A DNA stretch of 64,000 nucleotides, taken from positions 1 to 64,000 of the forward strand of contig JAEWGL010000226.1 in the NCBI GenBank assembly GCA_023388335.1, given 5' to 3'. The notes below the pieces were generated by a model, which had not been told where the DNA came from, did not search any database, and saw only the letters and a list, made by a program, of their open reading frames with translations. Each line of letters begins with the position of its first letter. Position 1 is the first letter of the stretch. Made by a program: the position numbers and the translations under genes. The DNA comes from Pseudomonadota bacterium. Its GTDB lineage: Bacteria; Pseudomonadota; Gammaproteobacteria; Pseudomonadales; Pseudomonadaceae. Positions 36,840 to 46,386 of this stretch are shown piece by piece.

Positions 36840-37145
36840 GGTTGGCTCCATCGATCAGGTCGCATAAGTGTCGCGCAAAGGCCCGGGAATGAACACCGCT
36901 GGTTCGTAGGGCCATCCCGCGCAAGGGCGCTATGGATAGGATGCGAGATGCCGGATAGCGGCAAATGTGTGGCAATCACCGCAGCCCGCTCTCCTGAATC
37001 AGCAAGCACCTCGCGGACATCGCGATTGCCGCCATCGATGGCCTGCCATGCTCCGGCAAGCCTCCCGCTGCGCGCAAAGCACGGTAGAATCATGCGTTTC
37101 AGCCCGCCGTTTCCTGTGGTGGGCGCGTCTGTACCCGAGCCGACC

Positions 37146-38270
37146 ATGCCCCTGTTGACCAGCCCCTTCGCCGAACTCGACCTGACCCGCCAGCCGGACC
37201 AGGCCAACGATCCCTTGCAGGCCTTCGACGCCGCCGACCAGTACCTGCTGGAGCACCTGGCTACCCACGCCCTCGCTGCCGATTGCAAGGTGCTGGTGCT
37301 CAACGACAGCTTCGGCGCGCTGGCCATCAGCCTGGCCGGCTCGCTGCAGGTGGTCAGCAGCGGTGACTCGCACCTAGGGCACCTGGCTCTGGAAAAGAAC
37401 TTGCTGCGCAATGGCCGGGCCTACGACAGCATTCCCTTCGTGCCGGCCAGCGAGGCTTGGCAGGGGCCATTCGATCGCGTGCTGGTGCGTGTGCCCAAAA
37501 CCCTAGCCCTGCTCGAGGAACAACTGATCCGCCTGCAAGGGCATCTGGCGCCAGGGGCCCAGGTGATTGCCGGGGCGATGATCAAGCACCTGCCGCGAGC
37601 GGCCGGCGACCTGCTGGAGAAGTACATCGGCCCGGTGCAGGCATCACTGGCACAGAAGAAGGCACGGCTGCTCACCGCCACCGTGGAGGAGCGCGCGCTT
37701 GCCCGCTCGCCCTACCCGACCCGCTACCACCTGGACACACCGCCGTTGGCGTTGCTCAATCACGCCAATGTGTTCTGCCGTGAGGGCCTGGATATCGGCA
37801 CCCGTGCCTTTCTCCCGCACCTGCCGCGCAACCTGGGTCAGGCCCGTGTCGCCGACCTTGGCTGTGGCAACGGCGTACTGGGCATTGCCAGCGCCCTGGC
37901 CAATCCCGAAGCGCACTACACCCTGCTCGATGAGTCCTACATGGCCGTGCAGTCGGCCCGGGAGAACTGGCAGGCCGCACTGGGCGATCGCCCAGCCTGT
38001 ATCGAGGCCGCCGACGGCCTGGCCAGCCAGGAAAAGCAATCGCTCGACGTCGTGCTGTGCAACCCACCGTTCCACCAACAGCAGGTAGTCGGTGATTTCC
38101 TGGCCTGGCGCATGTTCCAGCAGGCGCGCGAAGCGCTGGTGGTCGGCGGCGCGCTGTACATCGTCGGCAACCGCCACCTGGGTTACCATAGCAAGCTGGC
38201 GCGGCTGTTCCGGGGGGTGGAGCAAGTCGCCGCGACACCCAAGTTCGTGGTGCTCAAGGCGCGAAAATAA
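37146..38270 (+). CDS. rlmG: 23S rRNA (guanine-N2)-methyltransferase RlmG
   Basis: SAM-dependent enzyme modifying a guanine in 23S rRNA. The 374-aa protein has the duplicated-MTase layout of RlmG/RsmC: a degenerate N-terminal domain, then an active C-terminal one with ADLGCGNGVLGI (SAM loop) and LCNPPFH (catalytic motif IV). The 295-bp gap upstream (36852-37145) shows no gene. Confidence 0.9.
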   Translation: MPLLTSPFAELDLTRQPDQANDPLQAFDAADQYLLEHLATHALAADCKVLVLNDSFGALAISLAGSLQVVSSGDSHLGHLALEKNLLRNGRAYDSIPFVPASEAWQGPFDRVLVRVPKTLALLEEQLIRLQGHLAPGAQVIAGAMIKHLPRAAGDLLEKYIGPVQASLAQKKARLLTATVEERALARSPYPTRYHLDTPPLALLNHANVFCREGLDIGTRAFLPHLPRNLGQARVADLGCGNGVLGIASALANPEAHYTLLDESYMAVQSARENWQAALGDRPACIEAADGLASQEKQSLDVVLCNPPFHQQQVVGDFLAWRMFQQAREALVVGGALYIVGNRHLGYHSKLARLFRGVEQVAATPKFVVLKARK

Positions 38271-38309
38271 AGGGCAGGAGCAGCAGGCTGCGGCGGCTGC
38301 CCCTGGCGT

Positions 38310-38465
38310 TCAGTGCGTCGTTAACCCCGCCGCACTCATGAACAGTCGCATCAGCCAGGCCAGCACCCCCAAGGTCGCGACACTGGCGCCCCAGATCAGT
38401 ACCAGCCAGCCCAACCGCTGCCACAGTGGCTTTTTCTCCTGCTCGATGCTGTGCTTGCCAGTCAT
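38310..38465 (-). CDS. DUF2474 small membrane protein, third gene of the cio operon
   Basis: A 51-aa protein that simple ORF searches miss: MTGKHSIEQEKKPLWQRLGW, one membrane helix (about 20-42), and a short tail ending LTTH. AGGAGG lies about eight bases before the ATG at 38465. It follows cioB by 12 bp. Such small proteins are regularly the third gene of CioAB operons and may stabilise the oxidase, like CydX in bd-I oxidase (inference). Confidence 0.85.
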   Translation of the reverse strand: MTGKHSIEQEKKPLWQRLGWLVLIWGASVATLGVLAWLMRLFMSAAGLTTH

Positions 38466-38477
38466 GACCAGGCCCTC

Positions 38478-39485
38478 CTAGTGGTAGCCATCCTCGTGGG
38501 TCACCTTGCCGCGGAACACGTAGTAGCTCCAGAAGGTGTAGCCGAGGATGAACGGAATGATGAACAGTGTGCCCACCAGCATGAAGCCCTGGCTCTGCGG
38601 CGGCGCCGCAGCGTCCCAGATCGAGATCGACGGCGGGATGATGTTTGGCCACAGACTGATGCCCAGGCCGCTGTAGCCGAGGAATATCAGCACCAGGGTG
38701 AGCAGGAACGGCAGGTAATTGGCGCTGCGCGCCACCGCTCGCAACAGACCGTAGAAGGTCACCATCACCAGGATCGGCACCGGCATGAACCAGATCAGGT
38801 TGGGCATGCTGAACCAGCGTTCGGCGATGTTCGGATAGGCCAGCGGCGTCCACAGGCTGACGATGCCGATGATCACCAGCAACACCAGCGCCAGTGGCCT
38901 TGCCAGGTGATGCATGCGCCGCTGCAGCTCGCCATCGGTCTTCATGATCAGCCAGGTGCAGCCGAGCAAGGTGTAGGCGACGATCAGGCCAATGCCGGAA
39001 AACAGGCTGAAGGGGGTCAGCCAGTCCAGCGATCCCCCGGCGTAACCGCGGTCGACCACCTTGAAACCCTCGATGAAGGCGCCCAGGGCAACGCCCTGGA
39101 AGAAGGTGGCGACCAGCGATCCGCCGATGAAGGCCTTGTCCCAGATGTGGCGTTTTTCATCCTTGGCCTTGAAACGGAACTCGAACGCGACGCCCCGGAA
39201 GATCAGTCCCACCAGCATCAGGATCAGCGGCAGGTAGAGGGCCGACAACACCACCGCATAGGCCAGCGGGAAGGCGCCGAACAGCGCTGCGCCACCGAGT
39301 ACCAGCCAGGTTTCGTTGCCATCCCAGACCGGCGCGACCGTGTTCATCATCACGTCGCGGTCCTGTTCGTCCTTGACGAAAGGGAAGAGCATGCCGATGC
39401 CCAGGTCGAAGCCGTCCATGACCACGTACATCATGATGCCGAAGATGATCACCACGGCCCAGATCAGCGGAAGATCGATACCCAT
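38478..39485 (-). CDS. cioB: Cyanide-insensitive quinol oxidase subunit II
   Basis: Membrane subunit of the bd-type oxidase, 335 aa with about eight to nine hydrophobic segments. It begins MGIDLPLIWAVVIIFGIMMY and has GFDLGIGMLFPF and WDGNETWLV, the CydB signatures. It is three bases from the end of cioA and clearly cotranscribed. Confidence 0.94.
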   Translation of the reverse strand: MGIDLPLIWAVVIIFGIMMYVVMDGFDLGIGMLFPFVKDEQDRDVMMNTVAPVWDGNETWLVLGGAALFGAFPLAYAVVLSALYLPLILMLVGLIFRGVAFEFRFKAKDEKRHIWDKAFIGGSLVATFFQGVALGAFIEGFKVVDRGYAGGSLDWLTPFSLFSGIGLIVAYTLLGCTWLIMKTDGELQRRMHHLARPLALVLLVIIGIVSLWTPLAYPNIAERWFSMPNLIWFMPVPILVMVTFYGLLRAVARSANYLPFLLTLVLIFLGYSGLGISLWPNIIPPSISIWDAAAPPQSQGFMLVGTLFIIPFILGYTFWSYYVFRGKVTHEDGYH

Positions 39486-39488
39486 GGC

Positions 39489-40925
39489 TCAGTTCTCCTT
39501 GTTCAGGCTGACATCGTCGCCAACCGTGGCGTCGTAGGCGGCAGAGAGCGGACGCGCGGGGGTGCGTTTCTGCCCAGGCCCCCCAGGATTGTGTTCATCG
39601 CCTTCGCCGGTATGCGGTCCTTTGCGCACCAGGCGCATCATGTAGCCCAGGCCGGTACCGAACAGGGCGAAGTAGACCACCACGAACATCACCAGCGTGA
39701 AGCTCAGTTGCGCATAGCTGTGGTTGGAGACACCGTCGGCGGTTCGCATCAGGCCATAGACGACCCAAGGCTGTCGGCCGATCTCCGTGGTAAACCAGCC
39801 AGCGAGGATGGCAATGAGCCCGGACGGCCCCATCCACAGGACGAAATGCAGGAACGGCCGGCAGCTGTGCAGCGTATCGCGCTTGCGCAGCCAAAGGCTC
39901 CACAGGCCAGCGCTGATCATCAGCAGGCCGAGCCCGACCATGACCCGGAACGACCAGAAGATGATCAGCGAGTTGGGCCGGTCTTCAGGGGCGAAGTCCT
40001 TCATTGCCGGCACCTGCTCGGCCAGGCTGTGGGTCAGGATCAGGCTGCCCAAGGCCGGGATCTCGACCTTGTAGCGCGTGGTCTCGGCCTGCATGTCGGG
40101 GATACCGAAGAGAATCAGCGGCGTCGGCTCACCCGGCTGGTTCTCCCAGTGTCCCTCGATCGCGGCGATCTTCACCGGCTGGTGCTTGAGGGTGTTCAGG
40201 CCGTGGAAGTCGCCGATCACCGCCTGTACCGGCGCCACGATCAGCGCCATCCACATGGCCATCGACAACATCTTGCGGATCGCCGGGTTGTCACGCCCGC
40301 GCAGCAGGTGCCAGGCAGCCGAGGCGCCAACGAAGAATGCCGTGGCGACGAAGGCGGCCGTGGCCATGTGCGCCAGGCGATAGGGGAACGATGGGTTGAA
40401 GATCACCGCCAGCCAGTCCATCGGGATGACGCGGCCGTCGATGATCTCGTGCCCCTGGGGCGTATGCATCCAGCTGTTGGAAGCCAGGATCCAGAAGGTC
40501 GAGACCAGCGTACCGAGCGCCACCATCACCGTGGAGAAGAAATGCAGGCCGCGGCCGACACGATTCCAGCCGAACAGCATGACGCCCAGGAAGCCCGCTT
40601 CGAGGAAGAACGCGGTCAGCACTTCGTAGGTCAGCAAGGGCCCGGTAACGGCCCCGGCAAAGTCGGAGAAGCGGCTCCAGTTAGTGCCGAACTGGTACGC
40701 CATGACCAGGCCCGAGACCACGCCCATGCCGAAGTTCACGGCGAAGATCTTCGACCAGAAGTGGTAGAGGTCGCGGTAGACGTTCTGGCCCGTCTTCAGC
40801 CAAAGGCCTTCGAGGACTGCCAGGTAGCTCGCAAGGCCAATGGTGATGGCCGGGAACAGGATGTGAAAGGACACGGTAAACGCAAACTGGATTCGGGCGA
40901 GATCTAGAGCCTCTAAGCCGAACAT
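39489..40925 (-). CDS. cioA: Cyanide-insensitive quinol oxidase subunit I
   Basis: Heme-bearing quinol oxidase subunit, 478 aa. It has haem-ligand His19 in SFHILFPAITIG, and GWFTTEIGRQPW, the quinol-site motif. The Q-loop is short, as in CioA rather than E. coli CydA, and the C-terminal tail after the last helix is long and polar. GAGGAAG precedes the ATG. An Anr-type box lies 144 bp upstream. Confidence 0.94.
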   Translation of the reverse strand: MFGLEALDLARIQFAFTVSFHILFPAITIGLASYLAVLEGLWLKTGQNVYRDLYHFWSKIFAVNFGMGVVSGLVMAYQFGTNWSRFSDFAGAVTGPLLTYEVLTAFFLEAGFLGVMLFGWNRVGRGLHFFSTVMVALGTLVSTFWILASNSWMHTPQGHEIIDGRVIPMDWLAVIFNPSFPYRLAHMATAAFVATAFFVGASAAWHLLRGRDNPAIRKMLSMAMWMALIVAPVQAVIGDFHGLNTLKHQPVKIAAIEGHWENQPGEPTPLILFGIPDMQAETTRYKVEIPALGSLILTHSLAEQVPAMKDFAPEDRPNSLIIFWSFRVMVGLGLLMISAGLWSLWLRKRDTLHSCRPFLHFVLWMGPSGLIAILAGWFTTEIGRQPWVVYGLMRTADGVSNHSYAQLSFTLVMFVVVYFALFGTGLGYMMRLVRKGPHTGEGDEHNPGGPGQKRTPARPLSAAYDATVGDDVSLNKEN

Positions 40926-41068
40926 AGTGCTTCCTCTGTCAGGTGATCCGGCACTCAGGCATCAGGCCTGGCGCCTACTGCCCCCACGGTTACGAGTACG
41001 GCGAATTGGAATTGTTCTGTTGAATCGCAGGGAATCCGGCCAATTGGCCAATTCGTTACGGCTGGACC

Positions 41069-41082
41069 TTGATCCAGGTCAA
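41069..41082 (-). promoter_or_regulatory. Anr/Fnr-type box upstream of cioAB
   Basis: TTGATCCAGGTCAA matches TTGAT-N4-ATCAA at nine of ten positions. It lies 144 bp upstream of the cioA start and about 195 bp upstream of the divergent MFS gene. In P. aeruginosa cioAB is repressed by Anr at low oxygen. The rest of the 350-bp gap 40926-41275 shows no gene. Confidence 0.6.
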
Positions 41083-41275
41083 CGATTGCTCGAAGCATAG
41101 CCGCCAATGGCCCTCCTGGACGCGTGGTTGATTGCCGCGTGACCGGTTGCCTCACCGGCTTCCAAAAAATGTGAAAGCGTGAGCCGATCTCTCTGGGGAT
41201 ACTTTTTCTGCAACCTATTGTTACAAAGCGGTGATAACCTGCAGCGCCTCTCCCCGCTTGGTCCCAGGTTTGCCG

Positions 41276-42508
41276 ATGTCTGATGCCGCCCCGTTGCTGT
41301 TGCGCCAACACCGTCCCTTCCTTGCCTTTTGGCTGGCCCGTGTCTTTACCGCCAGCGGCTTCCAGATGCTCACCGTGGCCATCGGCTGGCACCTTTACCA
41401 GCTGACCGGCAACGTCCTCGACCTGGGCCTGGTCGGCCTGGTCGAGTTCGCTCCGCGCGTGCTGTTCATGCTGCACACTGGCCACGTCGCCGACCGCTAC
41501 GACCGCCGCCGCGTCGCCGCCTTGTGCCAGAGTCTGCAAGCGGTGATCGCCCTCGCACTGGCATTGGGCAGCGCCACCGACAATGTCAGTCGCGAGATGA
41601 TCTTCATCCTCGCCTTCCTGCTCGGCGCCACCCGCTCATTCGAAATGCCGGCGACCCAGGCGCTGCTGCCCAACGTCGTACCGCCGGGCCTGTTCCCCCG
41701 CGCGGTGGCGGCCTCGGCCTCGGCGACCCAGGCAGCGACCATCGTCGCGCCCGCGGTGGGCGGCTTTCTTTATGCCTTCGGCAGCCTCTGGGTGTATGGC
41801 CCGACCGTGGTGCTGTATGCCATCGCCTGCCTGTTGACCCTGAGCCTGGAGGTACGCCCGCAGGTCGCCCAGCGCGGTCGTGCGAGCCTTGATTCGCTGC
41901 TGGCCGGTATCCGTTTCATTCGCAGCCGGCCGGACGTCCTCGGGGCGATCTCCCTGGACCTGTTTGCCGTCCTGCTTGGCGGAGCCACCGCCCTGCTCCC
42001 GGTGTTCGCCAAGGACATCCTGTTGACCGGGCCCTGGGGCTTGGGGCTGCTGCGCTCGGCCCCCGCGGTCGGGGCACTGCTGATGTCGGTGTGGCTGGCA
42101 CGGGTGCCGGTGGAACGCAAGGTCGGTCGGGTGATGTTTACCGCCGTGGGGATCTTCGGCGTGGCCACCATCGCCTTCGGCCTGTCCACCTCGTTCTGGT
42201 TCTCCCTGGCGGTGCTGGTGGTGCTCGGCGCCGCCGACATGATCAGCATGGTCATCCGTAGCGCCTTCGTGCAACTTGAGACACCGGATGAGATGCGCGG
42301 CCGCGTCAGTGCGGTGAATGGCCTGTTCATCGGTGCCTCGAACCAGCTCGGCGAGTTCGAATCGGGGGTGACCGCGCACTGGTTTGGCACGGTCCCGGCG
42401 GTGGTGATCGGGGGCGTGGGCACGTTGCTGGTGACCGGGGTGTGGATCAAGCTGTTCCCGACCCTGGCAGGGCGTGACCACATGCACAGCAAGCAGCAGG
42501 ACGCTTGA
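41276..42508 (+). CDS. MFS transporter (MFS_3/EntS-like)
   Basis: A 410-aa carrier with about 12 membrane segments. It has the family loop GHVADRYDRRRVAAL between helices 2 and 3. It resembles the EntS/TMS5 group of exporters, but no siderophore genes are near and the substrate is unknown. Start at 41276 (MSDAAPLLLRQHRPF) matches the family. Confidence 0.8.
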   Translation: MSDAAPLLLRQHRPFLAFWLARVFTASGFQMLTVAIGWHLYQLTGNVLDLGLVGLVEFAPRVLFMLHTGHVADRYDRRRVAALCQSLQAVIALALALGSATDNVSREMIFILAFLLGATRSFEMPATQALLPNVVPPGLFPRAVAASASATQAATIVAPAVGGFLYAFGSLWVYGPTVVLYAIACLLTLSLEVRPQVAQRGRASLDSLLAGIRFIRSRPDVLGAISLDLFAVLLGGATALLPVFAKDILLTGPWGLGLLRSAPAVGALLMSVWLARVPVERKVGRVMFTAVGIFGVATIAFGLSTSFWFSLAVLVVLGAADMISMVIRSAFVQLETPDEMRGRVSAVNGLFIGASNQLGEFESGVTAHWFGTVPAVVIGGVGTLLVTGVWIKLFPTLAGRDHMHSKQQDA

Positions 42509-42556
42509 CCCATGAGGGTGCGTTTGGCGGTCGCGCGGTGCGCGTCAGCCAAACGC

Positions 42557-43036
42557 TCAGAGCCGCAGGATCAGCCTGCGCTCGTAGTCGATGCGGCCGC
42601 GGTAGCCGTTACCGGCATCGACCCAACCTGTCGACAGGTACAAGGCGATCGCCGCTTGGTTGTCCGCGGCCACCGACAGCTCGAGCCGTCGCGCGTCAGG
42701 CCACAAGGACCGAGCCATGCTCGGTAACGCGGCCATGCAGAAACGACCCGCACCGCGTCCCTGGCACCGCCGGTCGACCTGCAAGGCGCTGAGCATGATC
42801 GCCTGCGGATCGGCCCAGGCCGGCAGGAACGCACGGCGCTCCAGCAACATGAAGGCTTTGGGCTCGCTGTTCATCAGCAAGACCACGCCACGCCTGTCAT
42901 CGCTGTCGACGCTGAGCAGCCTGTAGAGCGCACTGGCGATATCCCCGGCAAAGCGTACCTGCTCAGCCAGCACTTCTATCTCGATCAGTTGTTCGCGTTG
43001 GGCTGGGCACAGGTCGCGGTAGTCGATCAGCTGCAT
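42557..43036 (-). CDS. GNAT family N-acetyltransferase
   Basis: A 159-aa acetyltransferase with the acetyl-CoA loop RRCQGRGAGRF at about residues 90-100 and the C-terminal NQAAIALYLSTGW. The substrate is unknown. The start at 43036 is by fold length; no ribosome site is visible. It is convergent with the MFS gene. Confidence 0.8.
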   Translation of the reverse strand: MQLIDYRDLCPAQREQLIEIEVLAEQVRFAGDIASALYRLLSVDSDDRRGVVLLMNSEPKAFMLLERRAFLPAWADPQAIMLSALQVDRRCQGRGAGRFCMAALPSMARSLWPDARRLELSVAADNQAAIALYLSTGWVDAGNGYRGRIDYERRLILRL

Positions 43037-43114
43037 TCTGGGGGCTTCGGTAGCAGTGCGGTGGGGATAGCGGTGCGGTTGCCCACAGATGAGCGCAGTG
43101 TATTGCAAGATGCG

Positions 43115-43143
43115 TTACCGCCCACCAATCATGCTGGTATGAT
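43115..43143 (+). promoter_or_regulatory. Sigma-70-like promoter candidate for azgA-trmA
   Basis: TTACCG (43115-43120), a 17-bp spacer ending TGG, and TATGAT (43138-43143): an extended -10 with a weak -35. It is 107 bp before the azgA start. Confidence 0.4.
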
Positions 43144-43250
43144 GCGCGGCTTTTTTCCACCCCAGATAAAACCAAGGCAGCCGGTACGGTCTGTGCTTTG
43201 CTGATGGGGTCGATACATTTCACGGCGACATAGCGCCATGGGGAGCGGGC

Positions 43251-44546
43251 ATGCTGGAAAGGCTGTTTCAATTAAGAGCACACAACACCAACGTGCGCAC
43301 CGAGATACTCGCGGGCGTCACGACCTTCCTGGCCATGGCCTATATCCTCTTCGTCAACCCGAGCATCCTCGGCGAGACCGGCATGGACAAGGGTGCGATC
43401 TTCGTCGCTACCTGCCTGGCCGCGGCCATCGGCTCGGCCACCATGGGCCTGATCGCCAACTATCCGATCGCCCTGGCGCCGGGGATGGGCCTGAACGCCT
43501 TCTTCACCTATACCGTGGTCCTGCACATGGGCCACAGCTGGCAGGTGGCGCTGGGCGCGGTGTTCCTTTCAGCGGTGCTGTTCTTCCTGCTGTCGATCTT
43601 TCGCATCCGTGAATGGATCGTCAACAGCATCCCGCTGCCCTTGCGCTCGGCCATCGCCGCCGGCATTGGCCTGTTCCTCGCGCTGATCGCCCTGAACAAT
43701 GCGGGCATCGTCGTGGACAACCCAGCCACCCTGGTGGGCATGGGCGACCTCAGGCAGCCGGCCCCGGTGCTCGCCACCCTCGGCTTCTTCCTGATCGTCG
43801 CGCTGGAAGCCATGAAGGTCCGTGGCGCCGTGCTGATCGGCATTCTCGCCGTGACCCTGGTGTCGATCCTGATGGGCTTCACGCCGTTTGCCGGCGTGGT
43901 GTCGATGCCGCCTTCGCTGGCGCCGACCTTCCTGCAACTGGACATCAAGGGCGCGCTGGACATCGGCCTGATCAGCGTGATCTTCGCCTTCCTGTTCGTC
44001 GACCTGTTCGACAACTCCGGTACCCTGATCGGCGTCGCCAAGCGCGCCGGCCTGATGGGCAAGGACGGCCACATGCCGAAGATGGGGCGCGCCCTGATCG
44101 CTGACAGTACCGCCGCCATGGCCGGCTCGCTGCTGGGCACCTCGACCACCACCAGCTACATCGAGTCCGCCGCGGGCGTGAGCGCGGGCGGGCGTACCGG
44201 CCTGACTGCCATCGTGGTCGCGGTGCTGTTCCTGCTGGCGCTGTTCTTCGCCCCACTGGCCGGCAGCGTGCCGGCCTTCGCCACGGCCCCGGCCCTGCTG
44301 TTCGTCGCCGTGCTGATGGCCTCGGGCCTGGCGGAAATAAACTGGGACGACGTCACCGAGGCCGCGCCGGTGGTGGTCACTGCCCTGGCCATGCCGCTGA
44401 CCTACTCGATCGCCAACGGCATTGCCTTCGGTTTCATCGCCTGGACCGCCATCAAGCTGATCTCCGGTCGCCACCGCGACCTCAACCCAGCGCTGGTGAT
44501 CCTCTCCATCCTGTTCGTCATCAAGCTGGGCTGGTTCAACGCATGA
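43251..44546 (+). CDS. AzgA-type NCS2 purine permease
   Basis: A 431-aa inner-membrane carrier of the adenine/guanine/hypoxanthine group. It begins with the family NVRTEILAGVTTFLAMAYIL and has LAPGMGLNAFFTY and the SYIESAAGVSAGGRTGL loop. GGGAG precedes the ATG. Its stop overlaps the trmA start by four bases, so an rRNA/tRNA-modification gene is coupled to purine uptake here. Confidence 0.9.
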   Translation: MLERLFQLRAHNTNVRTEILAGVTTFLAMAYILFVNPSILGETGMDKGAIFVATCLAAAIGSATMGLIANYPIALAPGMGLNAFFTYTVVLHMGHSWQVALGAVFLSAVLFFLLSIFRIREWIVNSIPLPLRSAIAAGIGLFLALIALNNAGIVVDNPATLVGMGDLRQPAPVLATLGFFLIVALEAMKVRGAVLIGILAVTLVSILMGFTPFAGVVSMPPSLAPTFLQLDIKGALDIGLISVIFAFLFVDLFDNSGTLIGVAKRAGLMGKDGHMPKMGRALIADSTAAMAGSLLGTSTTTSYIESAAGVSAGGRTGLTAIVVAVLFLLALFFAPLAGSVPAFATAPALLFVAVLMASGLAEINWDDVTEAAPVVVTALAMPLTYSIANGIAFGFIAWTAIKLISGRHRDLNPALVILSILFVIKLGWFNA

Positions 44547-45628
44547 GTGCCGTCTTAGACCCTTCGCGCTACGCCGAGCAGCTGGCCGCCAAGGTCGCCC
44601 GCCTGCGCGAGCTGCTGGCGCCCTTTGCCGCGCCGCAGCCTTTGGTGTTCGACTCGCCGCGCGAGCACTACCGGCTGCGCGCCGAGTTCCGCCTGTGGCG
44701 CGAGAATCAAGAGCGACACTATGCGATGTTCGCGCCGGGCGAGAAGCACACGCCGATCCTCATCGACGACTTCCCCATCGCCAGCCAGCAGATCAACGCG
44801 CTGATGCCGCGCCTGAAGGCTGCCTGGCAAGCCAGCCAGGCGCTGAGCTTCAAGCTCTTCCAGGTGGAGTTCCTCACCACCCTGGCGGGCGATGCGATGA
44901 TTACCCTGTGCTACCACCGTCCGCTGGACGAGGCTTGGGAGGCCGCGGCTCGCCGACTGGCCGAGGACCTGGGCGTGAGCGTCATCGGTCGCTCCAAGGG
45001 CAAGCGTGTGGTGATCGGCCGCGACTACGCCGTCGAGGCCCTCGAGGTCGCTGGGCGCACCTTCCGCTATCGCCAACCCGAGGGCGCCTTCACCCAGCCC
45101 AACGGCACGGTCAACCAGAAGATGCTGGGCTGGGCCTACGACGCCCTGGGCCAGCGTGAGGACGATCTGCTCGAGCTGTATTGCGGCAACGGCAACTTCA
45201 CCCTGCCCCTGGCTACCCGCGTGCGCAAGGTACTGGCCACCGAGATCAGCAAGACCTCGGTCAATGCTGCCTTGCACAACCTCGACGACAACGGGGTGGA
45301 CAACGTGCGCCTGGTGCGCCTCTCCGCCGAGGAGCTGACCGAGGCCCTCAACGAGGTGCGCCCCTTCCGCCGCCTGGAGGGCATCGACCTGAAGGGCTAC
45401 GATTTCGGTAGCGTCTTCGTCGACCCGCCGCGCGCCGGCATGGACCCGGACACCTGCGAGCTGACCCGCCGTTTCGAGCGCATCCTGTACATTTCCTGCA
45501 ACCCGGAGACCCTCGCCGCGAACATCGCCCAGCTGCAGGACACCCACCGCATCGAACGTTGCGCGCTGTTCGACCAGTTCCCCTATACCCATCACATGGA
45601 AAGTGGGGTGTTGCTGGTGCGGCGCTGA
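44543..45628 (+). CDS. trmA: tRNA (uracil-5)-methyltransferase TrmA
   Basis: Makes m5U54 in tRNA. The 361-aa protein has the SAM motif ELYCGNGNFTLPL, the DPPRAGMD motif and the catalytic Cys in ILYISCNPETLA, with no iron-sulfur cysteines at the N-terminus, which separates it from RlmD. Overlaps azgA by ATGA. Confidence 0.95.
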   Translation: MSAVLDPSRYAEQLAAKVARLRELLAPFAAPQPLVFDSPREHYRLRAEFRLWRENQERHYAMFAPGEKHTPILIDDFPIASQQINALMPRLKAAWQASQALSFKLFQVEFLTTLAGDAMITLCYHRPLDEAWEAAARRLAEDLGVSVIGRSKGKRVVIGRDYAVEALEVAGRTFRYRQPEGAFTQPNGTVNQKMLGWAYDALGQREDDLLELYCGNGNFTLPLATRVRKVLATEISKTSVNAALHNLDDNGVDNVRLVRLSAEELTEALNEVRPFRRLEGIDLKGYDFGSVFVDPPRAGMDPDTCELTRRFERILYISCNPETLAANIAQLQDTHRIERCALFDQFPYTHHMESGVLLVRR

Positions 45629-45649
45629 ACCGGTAATCGGGAGGCGTCC

Positions 45650-45735
45650 TTTTCGCGGGTAAACCCGCTCCCACAAATACCCCGCAGTCTTCGAGACCTG
45701 CGGGGTACCTGTGCGGGTTTACCCGCGAAAAAGGC
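45650..45735. repeat. REP pair after trmA
   Basis: TTTTCGCGGGTAAACCCGCT plus CCCACA is repeated inverted as TGTGCGGGTTTACCCGCGAA plus AAA. A smaller hairpin CCCCGCAG / CTGCGGGG lies between. It separates the convergent trmA and pcaG genes, as the similar pair at 7358 separates mksB and creA. Confidence 0.75.
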
Positions 45736-45768
45736 TGCGCAAAGGCGCTGTCTAAAGCAGATCCGGCC

Positions 45769-46374
45769 TCAGAAATCGAAGAACACCGTCTCCCCTTCCC
45801 CCTGAATCCGGATATCGAAGCGATACGCCGTCTTCCCCTCGACTTCACAACGCCGCGCAATCAACGTCTCGCGCCGCTGCGGCTGTTCGATCAGGTTGAG
45901 CACCGGGCACTTGGCATTGGCCTCGGCCTCGTCGTCGAAGTACAGGCGGGTATGCAGCTGGATGTTGATGCCTCGGGCGAACAGGCTGACATTGATGTGC
46001 GGCGCCATTGGCACGCCCGCCGCGTTGTTCGCCACGCCCGGCTTTACCGTGTGCAGGGCCCACTCGCCGGCATCGAAGGTGGTGGCGGTGCGGCCGAAGC
46101 TGTTGAACGGCTTCTCCAGGTTGAAGTCGTCGTGATACTGGCCTGAAGCGTCCGCCTGCCAGAACTCCAGGAACGAATCGCGCACCAGGTGGCCGTTGCC
46201 GTCGTAGACATGGCCGATCAGCACGATGTGCTCGCCCGCCGCTTCGGGGCGTGCCAGGCGATTCCAGATCTCCTGCTCACGGGTCGGGTTGCCGGCCGCG
46301 TGGAGGGCCAGGCCGATGTGCACGTACGGGCCGGCGGTCTGCGAAGGGGTTTCGGGGAGCAGTTCGATAGGCAT
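45769..46374 (-). CDS. pcaG: Protocatechuate 3,4-dioxygenase alpha subunit
   Basis: Alpha chain of the intradiol dioxygenase that opens protocatechuate to 3-carboxymuconate in the beta-ketoadipate pathway. The 201-aa protein begins MPIELLPETPSQTAGPYVHIGL, as in P. putida PcaG. It lacks the iron ligands, as expected for alpha. GAGGAGG precedes the ATG, 12 bp after pcaH. Confidence 0.95.
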   Translation of the reverse strand: MPIELLPETPSQTAGPYVHIGLALHAAGNPTREQEIWNRLARPEAAGEHIVLIGHVYDGNGHLVRDSFLEFWQADASGQYHDDFNLEKPFNSFGRTATTFDAGEWALHTVKPGVANNAAGVPMAPHINVSLFARGINIQLHTRLYFDDEAEANAKCPVLNLIEQPQRRETLIARRCEVEGKTAYRFDIRIQGEGETVFFDF

Positions 46375-46386
46375 TGGCAGGCCTCC

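Noticed and set aside
36189..37145. Long upstream extension of rlmG
   Set aside because: It runs antisense through fpr; the family start is at 37146.
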